Of a DNA stretch of 64,000 nt, positions 33,221-41,651 are shown in pieces. Numbering within the stretch: the stretch's first letter is position 1; each line of letters starts with the position of its first letter. The position numbers were made by a program, and so were the translations under genes. The DNA comes from Bog-756 sp963696495 (GTDB taxonomy: Bacteria; Actinomycetota; Acidimicrobiia; Acidimicrobiales; RAAP-2): assembly GCA_963696495.1 (NCBI GenBank), contig CAVOKJ010000002.1, positions 434,001-498,000 on the forward strand, given 5' to 3'. The notes under the pieces are model-generated. The model was not told where the DNA came from, searched no databases, and worked only from the letters and a program-made list of their open reading frames with translations.

Positions 33221-33239
33221 GGTTGAAACCGTTCCAACC
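33221..33239. promoter_or_regulatory. 19-bp near-palindrome upstream of ftsZ
   Basis: GGTTGAAACCGTTCCAACC matches its own reverse complement except at three positions (6, 10 and 14). It lies 24 bp before the ftsZ ATG in the only sizeable gap between ftsQ and ftsZ. It looks like a dimeric-regulator operator or a leader hairpin. Confidence 0.5.
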
Positions 33240-33371
33240 GGCGAGTTGCCGACCACGATACGGTCAGCGGACTACCTGGTCAAGCACGGTCGCCCCCGTG
33301 GCGGCCGCCCGACGGCGCCTGCGGCGGCCCGGACCGACCGGCGCGCCCGCCTCGTCGGCCCACCGTCGTCA

Positions 33372-34172
33372 TCAGCGCACGGTCGGCGACCCCGGCACCG
33401 AGACGTCGATGGTCGTCGCGCCCCTGAGCGACGCGTGGGCGATGATCGCCGCCACGTCCTCGTACTTGGCGGCGAGCTCCGTGCCCGTCCCGAGCAGCAC
33501 GTGGATGCCCGAGTTGAGCGCCAGGGTGATCGTGCCGTCCGGCGCCACCGTGACCGAGACCACCTGGGCCGAGAAGGCCTTCGGCAGCGTGCGGACCACC
33601 GTCAGACCGCCGGCGACGTCGCCCTTCAGCGTGCCGCCCACCGGTGCTGGGGCCAACGCCCCCGTCGGCGTGCCCTCCACCAGCTCGAGCAGCCCGGGCG
33701 GTCGGGCGGCGACGACCTCGAGGGTCCGCCCGGATCCGTCGAGAACCGACCAGGAGGTGCCCGGGCCGGCCATGGTGGCGGTCGGGACCCGCTCGGTGAC
33801 CGAGACCGTCACCCCGTCGGGCCAGTGGCGCTCGACCCGGGCGGTGGCGATGAAGGGCAGGGACTCGACCCGGCCGGCGGTCGCGCCCGGATCGACGCTG
33901 ATCAGGGGCGGGTGGCGCTCGAGCCCGGCAGCCCCCACGATGGCGGCGTCGGTGGTCTGGGGGTGCACCCCGGTGACGGCGATGGCGTCGGCGCTGAACA
34001 GGCCGGTGTGGAGCAGGGCCCACCCGCCGACCAGGAGGGCGACCACCGCGACCACCCCCACGATCCAACGGAGCCGGCGGCGACCCTCGTTGCGCCGGAT
34101 GGCCAGCCGCCGCTGCCGGATCCGGGGGTCGATGGACGGCGGGTCGGTCACCACCGTGCCGGTCGGGGTCAC
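33372..34172 (-). CDS. ftsQ: Cell division protein FtsQ/DivIB
   Basis: The 266-residue protein has a basic cytoplasmic N-terminus (about 40 residues), one membrane helix (WIVGVVAVVALLVGGWALL), a POTRA domain beginning FSADAIAVTGVHPQTTDAAI, and a beta-rich FtsQ domain with VERHWPDGVTVSVTERVPTA. FtsQ links FtsL to the late divisome. GTG at 34172 overlaps the murB stop as GTGA, which decides the start against longer in-frame readings that run over murB. It is last before the ftsZ gap. Confidence 0.93.
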   Translation of the reverse strand: MTPTGTVVTDPPSIDPRIRQRRLAIRRNEGRRRLRWIVGVVAVVALLVGGWALLHTGLFSADAIAVTGVHPQTTDAAIVGAAGLERHPPLISVDPGATAGRVESLPFIATARVERHWPDGVTVSVTERVPTATMAGPGTSWSVLDGSGRTLEVVAARPPGLLELVEGTPTGALAPAPVGGTLKGDVAGGLTVVRTLPKAFSAQVVSVTVAPDGTITLALNSGIHVLLGTGTELAAKYEDVAAIIAHASLRGATTIDVSVPGSPTVR

Positions 34173-35113
34173 GATGCCCCGCCCCCCGCCTCGTCGAAGC
34201 CGACCAGCCGCAGCTCGGTCCTGAGCACCACCCCGGTCGAGGCGGCCACCGTGTCCCGCACCTGGTCGAGCAGGCGCCTCACGTCGTCGGCGGAGCCGTC
34301 GGGGTCGGCCTGGATGAAGTTGGCGTGCTTGGGCGAGACCTCGGCCGTCCCGACGCGGAAGCCCTTCAGCCCGCAGGCCTCGATCAGGCGGCCGGCCGAG
34401 TCGTCGGGCGGGTTGGTGAACACCGAGCCGGCGTTGCTCCCCCCCGGTTGGTTGGCCCGCCGCCACCGGACGATCTCCTCGATGGCCGCCTTCCCCTCGT
34501 CGACGTCGCCGGGCACCAGGTGGTGATGGCCGGCCACCACCACCTCGCTGGGGGCGAGGTCCGTGTGCCGGTAGCCGAACCCGAGCCGCTCGGGCCCCGA
34601 CTCGTGCACCGAGGCGGTGGCCAGGTCCACCCATCGGAAGCCGACCAGCGTGGCCGCCGTGTCCGACCCGTGGCCACCGGCGTTCATGCGGATGGCACCG
34701 CCCACCGACCCGGGGACGCCGACGGCCCACTCGAGGCCGTGGAGACCGGCGGCCACCGTGCGGCGGGCCAGGACCGGCAGGCTGAGGGCGGCGCCGGCCC
34801 TCACCTCCTCCCCGTCGATCGCCAGCGTCTCGAAGCCCCCCCGGAGGGCGATCACCAGGCCGGCGAATCCCCGGTCGGCCACCAGCAGGTTGGAGCCCCG
34901 GCCGATGACGAGCACCGGGACGTCGGCGCCGGCGGCGGCCCGTGCCACCTCCACCAGCTGCTCCTCACCGGCGGGCTCGCAGTAGAGGGCGGCCGGGCCG
35001 CCGACCCGGTAGGTGGTCAGTGCCCCCAGGGGCTGGTCGGTGCGGGCGAGAGGGCCGAGGGCGCGGCGAAGGGCGGACAGGGCGTCCGAGCGGGTGGCCA
35101 CCGACTCCCTCAC
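34169..35113 (-). CDS. murB: UDP-N-acetylenolpyruvoylglucosamine reductase
   Basis: This FAD enzyme (314 residues) reduces the enolpyruvyl group to form UDP-MurNAc. The N-terminal FAD domain shows TTYRVGGPAALY near residue 33 and VLVIGRGSNLLVAD near 66, followed by GVPGSVGGAIRMNAGGHG near 120. The catalytic-region SNAGSVFTNP and the C-terminal GFRVGTAEVSPKHANFI complete it. GTG at 35113 overlaps the murC stop as GTGA. It is translated in a chain with murC and ftsQ. Confidence 0.95.
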   Translation of the reverse strand: MRESVATRSDALSALRRALGPLARTDQPLGALTTYRVGGPAALYCEPAGEEQLVEVARAAAGADVPVLVIGRGSNLLVADRGFAGLVIALRGGFETLAIDGEEVRAGAALSLPVLARRTVAAGLHGLEWAVGVPGSVGGAIRMNAGGHGSDTAATLVGFRWVDLATASVHESGPERLGFGYRHTDLAPSEVVVAGHHHLVPGDVDEGKAAIEEIVRWRRANQPGGSNAGSVFTNPPDDSAGRLIEACGLKGFRVGTAEVSPKHANFIQADPDGSADDVRRLLDQVRDTVAASTGVVLRTELRLVGFDEAGGGAS

Positions 35114-36507
35114 CACCCCGGGTCGGCCATCAGCTCGTCGGGCAGCGACGTGAGGTCGCCGGCTCCCAGGGTGCAGCACAGATCGCCGTCCTCCAGGATC
35201 TCGGCGACCGTCCGGCGGAGGTCGGCACGGCCGGCCACGTAGATGACGGGCATGTCGGGGAACGACCGGTGGACGGCGTCCGCCACCATCTGCCCGGACA
35301 CCCCGGGCACGGGGGCCTCGCCGGCACCGTAGACGTCGGTGACGATGGTGAGGTCGGCGTCCCCGAAGGCGGCTCCGAACTCCTCACCCAGTTCGGCGGT
35401 CCGCGTGTAGCGGTGGGGTTGGAACACGGCCACCACCCGGCGCCACTCGCCGTTGCGGGCCGCCGCCAGGGCGGCGCGCACCTCGCTCGGCAGGTGGGCG
35501 TAGTCGTCGACGAAGGTCACCCCGTTCACCGTGCCCCGGAACTCGAACCGCCGAGCCACCCCGGCGAACCGCGCCAGGGCGCGCTCGGCCGCCTCGAACG
35601 GCACACCGGCGGCGAGGCCGGCGACCGCGGCCACGGCGGCGTTCCTGGCGTTGTGGACGCCGGGGATCGGGACGACCAGGCGACCGAGCTCATGGCCGCC
35701 CGGGCCCACCAGGCCGAAGGAGACCGAGCTACGGGCCAGCGTCAGGTCGACGATACGGTGGGTGCTGTCCGGGTCGGTTCCCACCACGTCGGCGCCGGTC
35801 GCCCGGCCGATCTCGGCCGCCACCGGATCGTCCCCGCCGACCACGCGGTGGTGGCGGGCACTGGCGACGAACTGCTCGAATGCCGATCGGACGGCGGCGA
35901 AGGTCCCGTAGTGGTCGAGGTGGTCGGCCTCGACATTGGTGACGACGGCGATGTCGGGGACCAGGGCGAGAAAGGTGCCGTCGCTCTCGTCGGCCTCGAC
36001 GACCAGCCACTCGCCCTCGTCCCACACCGCGTTGGTGCCGATCTCGTTGAGGTCGCCCCCGATCAGGAACGACGGGCGGACCCCGGCCTCGACCAGCAAC
36101 AGCGACAGCATGGACGCCGTGGTCGTCTTCCCATGGGTCCCGGCGACGGCGATGCACCGGCGGAGCGAGGCGATGGCGGCCAGGGCCTCGGACCTCGCCA
36201 GCACGGGGACGCCCCGGCGCCGGGCCTCGACGATCTCCGGATTCGAGTCGGCGATGGCGGAGGACACGGTCACCAGCTCGGCCGCCCCCAGGTTTTCCGC
36301 CCGGTGGCCGATCTCGACGTGGATGTCCGCACCGGCGAGCCGCTCGGTGACGGCGGAGGCCTTGAGGTCACTGCCCGTCACCGTGTGGCCCATGGCGTGG
36401 AGGGCCGTGGCGATGGCGCTCATCCCGGCGCCGCCGATGCCCACCACGTGGATGGTGCGCCGGTCGCCCGGGCCGCCCAGGAGGGCCGTGGCCGGGATCC
36501 CGCTCAC
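35110..36507 (-). CDS. murC: UDP-N-acetylmuramate-L-alanine ligase
   Basis: The 465-residue Mur ligase adds L-Ala to UDP-MurNAc. The N-terminal Rossmann domain has IHVVGIGGAGMSAIA near residue 19. The ATP loop GTHGKTTTASM lies near 127, with EADESDGTFLAL and VTNVEADHLDHYG in the central domain and FQPHRYTRT in the third domain. GTG at 36507 overlaps the murG stop and the gene's own stop overlaps murB, both by 4 bases. No unusual features. Confidence 0.97.
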   Translation of the reverse strand: MSGIPATALLGGPGDRRTIHVVGIGGAGMSAIATALHAMGHTVTGSDLKASAVTERLAGADIHVEIGHRAENLGAAELVTVSSAIADSNPEIVEARRRGVPVLARSEALAAIASLRRCIAVAGTHGKTTTASMLSLLLVEAGVRPSFLIGGDLNEIGTNAVWDEGEWLVVEADESDGTFLALVPDIAVVTNVEADHLDHYGTFAAVRSAFEQFVASARHHRVVGGDDPVAAEIGRATGADVVGTDPDSTHRIVDLTLARSSVSFGLVGPGGHELGRLVVPIPGVHNARNAAVAAVAGLAAGVPFEAAERALARFAGVARRFEFRGTVNGVTFVDDYAHLPSEVRAALAAARNGEWRRVVAVFQPHRYTRTAELGEEFGAAFGDADLTIVTDVYGAGEAPVPGVSGQMVADAVHRSFPDMPVIYVAGRADLRRTVAEILEDGDLCCTLGAGDLTSLPDELMADPGW

Positions 36508-37688
36508 CGTCGTCCCCGGGGTGCGGTCCGGGCATTCGCCTCGACCACCCGGGCCCCGGCGGCCGCGGCATCGACCCGGCCCATCGAGGCGGCGGCGTCG
36601 GCCATGGCACCGAGCCGGTCGGCGTCACCGAGCAGCCCGTCCAGCACCGTGGCCAGCCGGCCGGCGTCCAACTCCTCGTCCGCCATCAGGACCGCGGCCC
36701 CCGCCCGCTCCAGCACCCGGGCGTTGGCCGTCTGATGGTCACCGGGCGCTCCCGGGAGCGGCACGAGCACCGAGGGAACGCCGGCGACGGCCAACTCGGC
36801 CACGGTCATCGCCCCGGCCCGGCACACGACGACGTCGGCCGCGGTGTACACGACGGCCATCCGCTCCTCGTAGGGGACACGGGTGACGTGGAGGCCGGAC
36901 CCGGCCGTGCCGGCCGGAGCGGTCCCGGCGCCGGGTGTCGCCCCGGGGGGTCCGGCGTCGGCGAACTCGTCCCAGTCCCTCCGGCCGACGATGTGGTAGA
37001 TCGATCGGTCGTCCCGGTCCTTCCACCGGTCGACCAGGTCGTCGACCACCTGGTTGAGGTGCCGGGCGCCCAGCGAGCCCCCGAACACGGCCACCGTCGG
37101 GCGGTCCGGCGGCATCCCGAGCAGTCGGCGCGCCGCCTGGCGCTGCGGCCCACCGTGGGTGACGGCGGTGATCTCGGCACGTACCGGGGTGCCGGTCACG
37201 ACGGCGCGGGGCAGGGGGTTCCCCTCCCAACCGACCGCCGAGGCCCGGGCGAACCGCCCGAAGAGCCGGTTTGCCGCCCCGGGAACGGCGTCGACGTTGA
37301 CCAGGACCAGGGGGACGCCGAGGACCACGGCGGCGAAGGACGCCGGCAGGCTGGCGTAGCCCCCGACCGACACCACCACGCGCGGGCGGGCCCGGATCAC
37401 CACGCCGAAGCCGCGGGCGCAGGCGACGACGAGTCCACCGAGCGACGAGAGGTTGGCCTCGATGGCCCGGGGAGCCAGGCTCCGGACGATCCCCCGGCCG
37501 GGCAGCAGGGTGAAGGGGAAGCCCCGGCCCCCGAGCGCCGCTCGGTCCTGACCGTGGGAGGACCCCACGAACTCGATCGATTCGCGGGTGTGGCCTTCCT
37601 CCACCAGCGCCTCGGCGATGGCCAGCGCCGGCTGGAGGTGACCGGCGGTCCCTCCTCCTGCGACCAGGGCGAACCTCTCCCCGCTCAC
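36504..37688 (-). CDS. murG: UDP-N-acetylglucosamine transferase MurG (lipid II synthesis)
   Basis: This 394-residue GT-B enzyme adds GlcNAc to lipid I at the inner membrane face. The glycine-rich loop GGGTAGHLQPALAIAE lies near residue 9, VSVGGYASLPA follows near 92, then VFGGSLGARHLNQVV near 190 and the C-terminal acceptor region with VCRAGAMTVAELAVAGVPS. A Gly/Ala/Pro-rich stretch near residue 245 is an extra loop. GTG at 37688 overlaps the ftsW stop as GTGA, fixing the start. Confidence 0.95.
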   Translation of the reverse strand: MSGERFALVAGGGTAGHLQPALAIAEALVEEGHTRESIEFVGSSHGQDRAALGGRGFPFTLLPGRGIVRSLAPRAIEANLSSLGGLVVACARGFGVVIRARPRVVVSVGGYASLPASFAAVVLGVPLVLVNVDAVPGAANRLFGRFARASAVGWEGNPLPRAVVTGTPVRAEITAVTHGGPQRQAARRLLGMPPDRPTVAVFGGSLGARHLNQVVDDLVDRWKDRDDRSIYHIVGRRDWDEFADAGPPGATPGAGTAPAGTAGSGLHVTRVPYEERMAVVYTAADVVVCRAGAMTVAELAVAGVPSVLVPLPGAPGDHQTANARVLERAGAAVLMADEELDAGRLATVLDGLLGDADRLGAMADAAASMGRVDAAAAGARVVEANARTAPRGRR

Positions 37689-39022
37689 CGCTTGATCGGT
37701 CGCAGCCGAACGCCGGTCCCCGAGGATGACGACCGCTCGTGGGTGGCGATGTTGAGGAGGATGCCGACGGCGGCCATGGTGATGATCAGCGACGACCCCC
37801 CGAAGGAGATGAAGGGCAGCGGGATTCCGGTGACCGGCAGGACGCCGATGACGGCGCCGATGTTGATCACCGCCTGGCTGGTCACCCAGGTGGTGACGCC
37901 CACGGCCAGCAGGCTCCCGAACCGGTCCGGGGCCCGGGTGGCCGCCCGCAGGCCGAACCAGGCCAGGGCGAAGAACAGGGCGAGGAGGACCACCGCGCCC
38001 ACCAGGCCCAGCTCCTCCCCCACCACCGAGAAGATGAAGTCGGTGTGGGCGTTGGGCAGCGTCCCCCACTTCTCGCGCCCGCCGCCGAGGCCCAGCCCGA
38101 ACAGGTGCCCGGAGCCGAGGCCGATCAGTGACTGCCACACCTGGTACCCGGTGCCCGAGCGGTTGGCCCCCGGGCTGAGGAACGAGAGGATCCGGTCGCG
38201 CCGGTAGGGGTCGGCCAGGCCGACGACGATGGCCAGCCCGGCGAAGGTGCCGACGATCTTCACGATCGGTCGCATCGGCACGCCACCGATGAACAGGATG
38301 CCGAAGGCGATGCAGCTGAGGACCAGGGCGGTCCCCATGTCCGGCTGCTTGAGGATGAGGATGCCCGAGACGCCCAGCACCACCAGGACCGGCACGATGA
38401 CCAGCTTCGGGTCGGTCGACGGGTGGGAGCGGCGGGTCAGCAGGTCGGCGGCGAAGACCGCCAAGGCCAGCTTCATCAGCTCAGAGGGCTGCAGCTGGAT
38501 CATCCCGAACCCGATCCACCGGGACGATCCCCCGGCACTGACGCCCAGGTGGGGCACGAGCACCACGACCAGCAGGCCGAGGGACACCACCACCAGCGGA
38601 CCGCGGATCTTGCGCCACTTGCGGTAGTCCACCCTCGAGAACAGGAGAAGCGCGCACGCGCCCAACCCCATGTAGAGGGCCTGGCGCACGAAGATCGACC
38701 ACGGGGAGCCGTACAGCTGCATGGAGATCAACGGCGAGGCGGACCCCACCATGATCAGTCCGAACACACAGAGCACGCCCACCAGGAGCAGGATCGACGA
38801 GGCCGTCCCCATGTGGGCGAGGAACCCGAGAGGCCCCGTCGCGCCGGACCGCTTGGAGCCGGCCCCGGTCGCCGCGGTGGGCCTGGCCTTGGGCCTGGCT
38901 TTGGGCCGGGCCGGGCCGCCCGTGGGGGCCGCCCCGAGCGGTCGGGGCCGCGTGCCGGCGGGCGAGGTCGAGGGGTGCCGCCCGCGGGAGACCGCACGCG
39001 TGGAGGCGGTCGACTCAGGCAC
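37685..39022 (-). CDS. ftsW: Peptidoglycan glycosyltransferase FtsW
   Basis: The 445-residue SEDS-family membrane protein polymerises lipid II at the septum together with FtsI. A basic, Pro/Arg/Lys-rich cytoplasmic N-terminus of about 70 residues precedes about ten helices. Visible signatures are WIGFGMIQLQPSELMKLAL, LKQPDMGTALVL, FSVVGEELGLVGA and PLPFISFGGSSL. The position beside murG indicates FtsW rather than RodA. It starts 111 bp after mraY. No murD lies between them, where many bacteria have it. Confidence 0.95.
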   Translation of the reverse strand: MPESTASTRAVSRGRHPSTSPAGTRPRPLGAAPTGGPARPKARPKARPTAATGAGSKRSGATGPLGFLAHMGTASSILLLVGVLCVFGLIMVGSASPLISMQLYGSPWSIFVRQALYMGLGACALLLFSRVDYRKWRKIRGPLVVVSLGLLVVVLVPHLGVSAGGSSRWIGFGMIQLQPSELMKLALAVFAADLLTRRSHPSTDPKLVIVPVLVVLGVSGILILKQPDMGTALVLSCIAFGILFIGGVPMRPIVKIVGTFAGLAIVVGLADPYRRDRILSFLSPGANRSGTGYQVWQSLIGLGSGHLFGLGLGGGREKWGTLPNAHTDFIFSVVGEELGLVGAVVLLALFFALAWFGLRAATRAPDRFGSLLAVGVTTWVTSQAVINIGAVIGVLPVTGIPLPFISFGGSSLIITMAAVGILLNIATHERSSSSGTGVRLRPIKR

Positions 39023-39133
39023 CGGTGCCCCCCCGCCGTTCGGGGTGGACGACGGAGCGGGGATTCGATGCCGGACGCGCCTGCTGCATCCCCCTAGCCT
39101 CGCCTACCGGGACGTTCGGGTGGTGGAGCCTCA

Positions 39134-40165
39134 TCAGACCTTCCCGACCGAGAGGAAGTCCCCATAGAAGATGCCGAGGCCCAGGGCGGCGAAGAGCCCG
39201 GCGAGGATCCAGAAGCGGACGATCACCGTGGTCTCGGGCCACCCCAACAGCTCGAAGTGGTGGTGGAGCGGTGCCATGCGGAACACCCGGCGATGGAAGA
39301 CGCGGAAGCTCACGATCTGGATCAGCACCGACAGGGTGACGATGACGAAGAGGCCGCCGATGACGACCAGCAGCAGATCGAGGTTCATCAGCAGGCACAG
39401 CGCGGCCAGTCCCGACCCGATCGACAGGGACCCCGTGTCGCCCATGAAGATCCGGGCCGGGGCGGCGTTCCACCAGAGGAACCCCGTGCAGGCACCGGCG
39501 AGGGCCACGGCGGCCAGGGCCAGGTCGAGCGCGTTGGAGACGTGGTAGATCCCGACGTGGCGGTACTGCCAGTAGCCGATGATGGCCAGGCAGGCGAAGC
39601 AGAACGTGGCCGAGCCGGCGGCGAGCCCGTCCAGGCCGTCGGTCAGGTTCACGGCATTGGCCGACGCGGCGATGACCAGCGTGGCCCAGACCACCCACAC
39701 CCCTGACCCGAGGTTGAGGCCGATCGAGTCGTACCGGGTGAAGGAGAGGGCGGTCGACGCGTGGGCCCAGTAGACGGCGAGGAGGGCGAACGCCACCCCC
39801 AGGCCGATCTGGGCCCCGAACTTGGCCCGCTTGTTCAGGCCCAGGCTGCGACGGTTCCGCACCTTGATCCAGTCGTCGGCGAAGCCGATCGCCGCGGCAC
39901 CGAGGATGGCCAGCATGACCAGGGCCCCCTGACGGGAGAAGGTGACCCCGGGGATGGCGTGGGCGGTCAGGTAGCCGATGATGACCGCGGCGACGATGCC
40001 GATGCCGCCCATGGTGGGCGTTCCCGCCTTGGCGATGTGCACCTGGGGCCCGTCCTCGCGGATCTGCTGGCCGATGTTGTGCTTGAGCAGCCAGCGGATG
40101 AGGATCGGCGTGGTCAGGACGGCCACCCACAGGGCGATGCCGCCGGAGGTCATCAGGGAGATCAT
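39134..40165 (-). CDS. mraY: Phospho-N-acetylmuramoyl-pentapeptide transferase
   Basis: This 343-residue polytopic enzyme makes lipid I from UDP-MurNAc-pentapeptide and undecaprenyl phosphate. Diagnostic residues are present in GFADDWIK, NAVNLTDGLDGLAAG, FMGDTGSLSIG and the PLHHHFELLGW motif of the active site. ATG at 40165 overlaps the murE stop as ATGA, so the longer in-frame reading is a shadow of murE. murF, which normally lies between murE and mraY, is absent here. Confidence 0.97.
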   Translation of the reverse strand: MISLMTSGGIALWVAVLTTPILIRWLLKHNIGQQIREDGPQVHIAKAGTPTMGGIGIVAAVIIGYLTAHAIPGVTFSRQGALVMLAILGAAAIGFADDWIKVRNRRSLGLNKRAKFGAQIGLGVAFALLAVYWAHASTALSFTRYDSIGLNLGSGVWVVWATLVIAASANAVNLTDGLDGLAAGSATFCFACLAIIGYWQYRHVGIYHVSNALDLALAAVALAGACTGFLWWNAAPARIFMGDTGSLSIGSGLAALCLLMNLDLLLVVIGGLFVIVTLSVLIQIVSFRVFHRRVFRMAPLHHHFELLGWPETTVIVRFWILAGLFAALGLGIFYGDFLSVGKV

Positions 40166-41583
40166 CGGGTGGCGTCCCCCCGGCGGACGGTCAGGGCCTG
40201 GCGGGCCACCTGGCGGTCGTCGAAGGGGACCACCCGGTCCCCCACGGTCTGGGTGCTCTCGTGGCCCTTGCCGGCCACCACCACGACGTCGCCGGGCCGG
40301 GCCATCCCCACCGCCACCCGGATGGCCCGCTCCCGGTCGGGTTCGACCACCACGTCCACCCCGTCGCCCACGCCGGCGCGGATCTGGCCGATGATGGCCA
40401 GGGGATCCTCCGACCGGGGATTGTCCGAGGTCAGGACCACGACATCGGACCAGCGGGCCGCCGCCGCCCCCATCTCGGGTCGCTTCCCCCGGTCGCGGTC
40501 CCCGCCGGCGCCGAACACGCACAGGACCCGGGAACTGCCCGAGAGCTCCCGGGCCGAGGAGAGCGCCACCCCCAGGCCGGCCGGTGTGTGGGCGTAGTCG
40601 ACGACCACGGCGAACGGCTCGTCCCCCGAGACCAGCTCCATCCGGCCGGGCACGGCGTCCGCGGCCCGGAGCCCCTCGGCCACCCGGTCCTCGTCGAGCC
40701 CGACGTGGACGGCGATCGAGGCCGCCAGCAGGGCGTTGTCGACGTTGAAGGCCCCGGTGAGGGGCACGGTGACCGGTCGTCCCCGCCATCGGAACGCCGA
40801 GGATCCCACCGAGAGCTCGATCGCCGAGGCGTCGGACCGGTGGACACGCTCGACCGGCCGGCCGTCGGCCTCGATCTGGCCGGCGAGCCGTCGCCCCCAC
40901 GGATCGTCGGCGTTGATCACCACCGTTCGGGCCCGTGAAGCCTGGAACAGCTGCGACTTGGCCTCGAAGTACCGCTCCATCGACCCGTGGTGGTCGAGAT
41001 GGTCCCGGCTCAGGTTGGTGAAGGCGGCGACGTCGAAGACGATGCCGTCCACGCGGGACTGGGTCAGCGTGTGGGAGGACACCTCCATGGCCACGGCCCG
41101 GGTGCCGTCGGCGACGAGTTCGGCCAGCCGGTGCTGGAGGACCGGCGCCTCGGGTGTGGTGCGCTCCCCGTCCAGGGTGCCGATGGTGGCGGTCGGCGTC
41201 CCGGCGTGGCCGAGAATCGATCGGACCAGGTGGGTCACCGTCGTCTTGCCGTTGGTGCCGGTCACGCCCACCATGGCGAGGGAGCGGGCCGGGTGGCCGA
41301 AGAACGACGCGGCGATGACGGCCATGGCCGGCCTCGACTGGCCCTCGGCCACCCGGGCCTGGGTGACGTCGAGATCCAGGAACCGCTCGCACACCAGCGA
41401 GGTGGCGCCGCGGTCGACCGCCTCGCCGGCGTGCTGGTGGCCGTCGGTGTGGGCGCCGGGCACGCAGCAGAACAGGGCACCGGGCCGGACCCGGCGACTG
41501 TCGAACTCGACCGAGAGGACCGGGGTCGACGCCGGGTCGCCACGGGCCTCGAGCACGTCGACGTCGTGGAGCACATCGGTCAT
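40162..41583 (-). CDS. murE: UDP-N-acetylmuramoyl-tripeptide synthetase (meso-DAP adding)
   Basis: The 473-residue Mur ligase has the ATP loop VGVTGTNGKTTVTHL near residue 106, TNLSRDHLDHHGSM near 183 and the DNPR motif in TSDNPRSEDP near 385. DNPR is characteristic of enzymes adding meso-diaminopimelate, which agrees with dapC/D/E/F in this window. ATG at 41583 was chosen; a GTG two codons upstream and a TTG further upstream are possible, and none has a good Shine-Dalgarno. A 68-bp gap separates it from ftsI, and it overlaps mraY. Confidence 0.95.
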   Translation of the reverse strand: MTDVLHDVDVLEARGDPASTPVLSVEFDSRRVRPGALFCCVPGAHTDGHQHAGEAVDRGATSLVCERFLDLDVTQARVAEGQSRPAMAVIAASFFGHPARSLAMVGVTGTNGKTTVTHLVRSILGHAGTPTATIGTLDGERTTPEAPVLQHRLAELVADGTRAVAMEVSSHTLTQSRVDGIVFDVAAFTNLSRDHLDHHGSMERYFEAKSQLFQASRARTVVINADDPWGRRLAGQIEADGRPVERVHRSDASAIELSVGSSAFRWRGRPVTVPLTGAFNVDNALLAASIAVHVGLDEDRVAEGLRAADAVPGRMELVSGDEPFAVVVDYAHTPAGLGVALSSARELSGSSRVLCVFGAGGDRDRGKRPEMGAAAARWSDVVVLTSDNPRSEDPLAIIGQIRAGVGDGVDVVVEPDRERAIRVAVGMARPGDVVVVAGKGHESTQTVGDRVVPFDDRQVARQALTVRRGDATR

Positions 41584-41651
41584 CTGCACGGGTACGTGGT
41601 CCAAGGTCTCCGACGTGAGCAGGAGATGGGTCGACTCGGTCGCAGGCCCAC

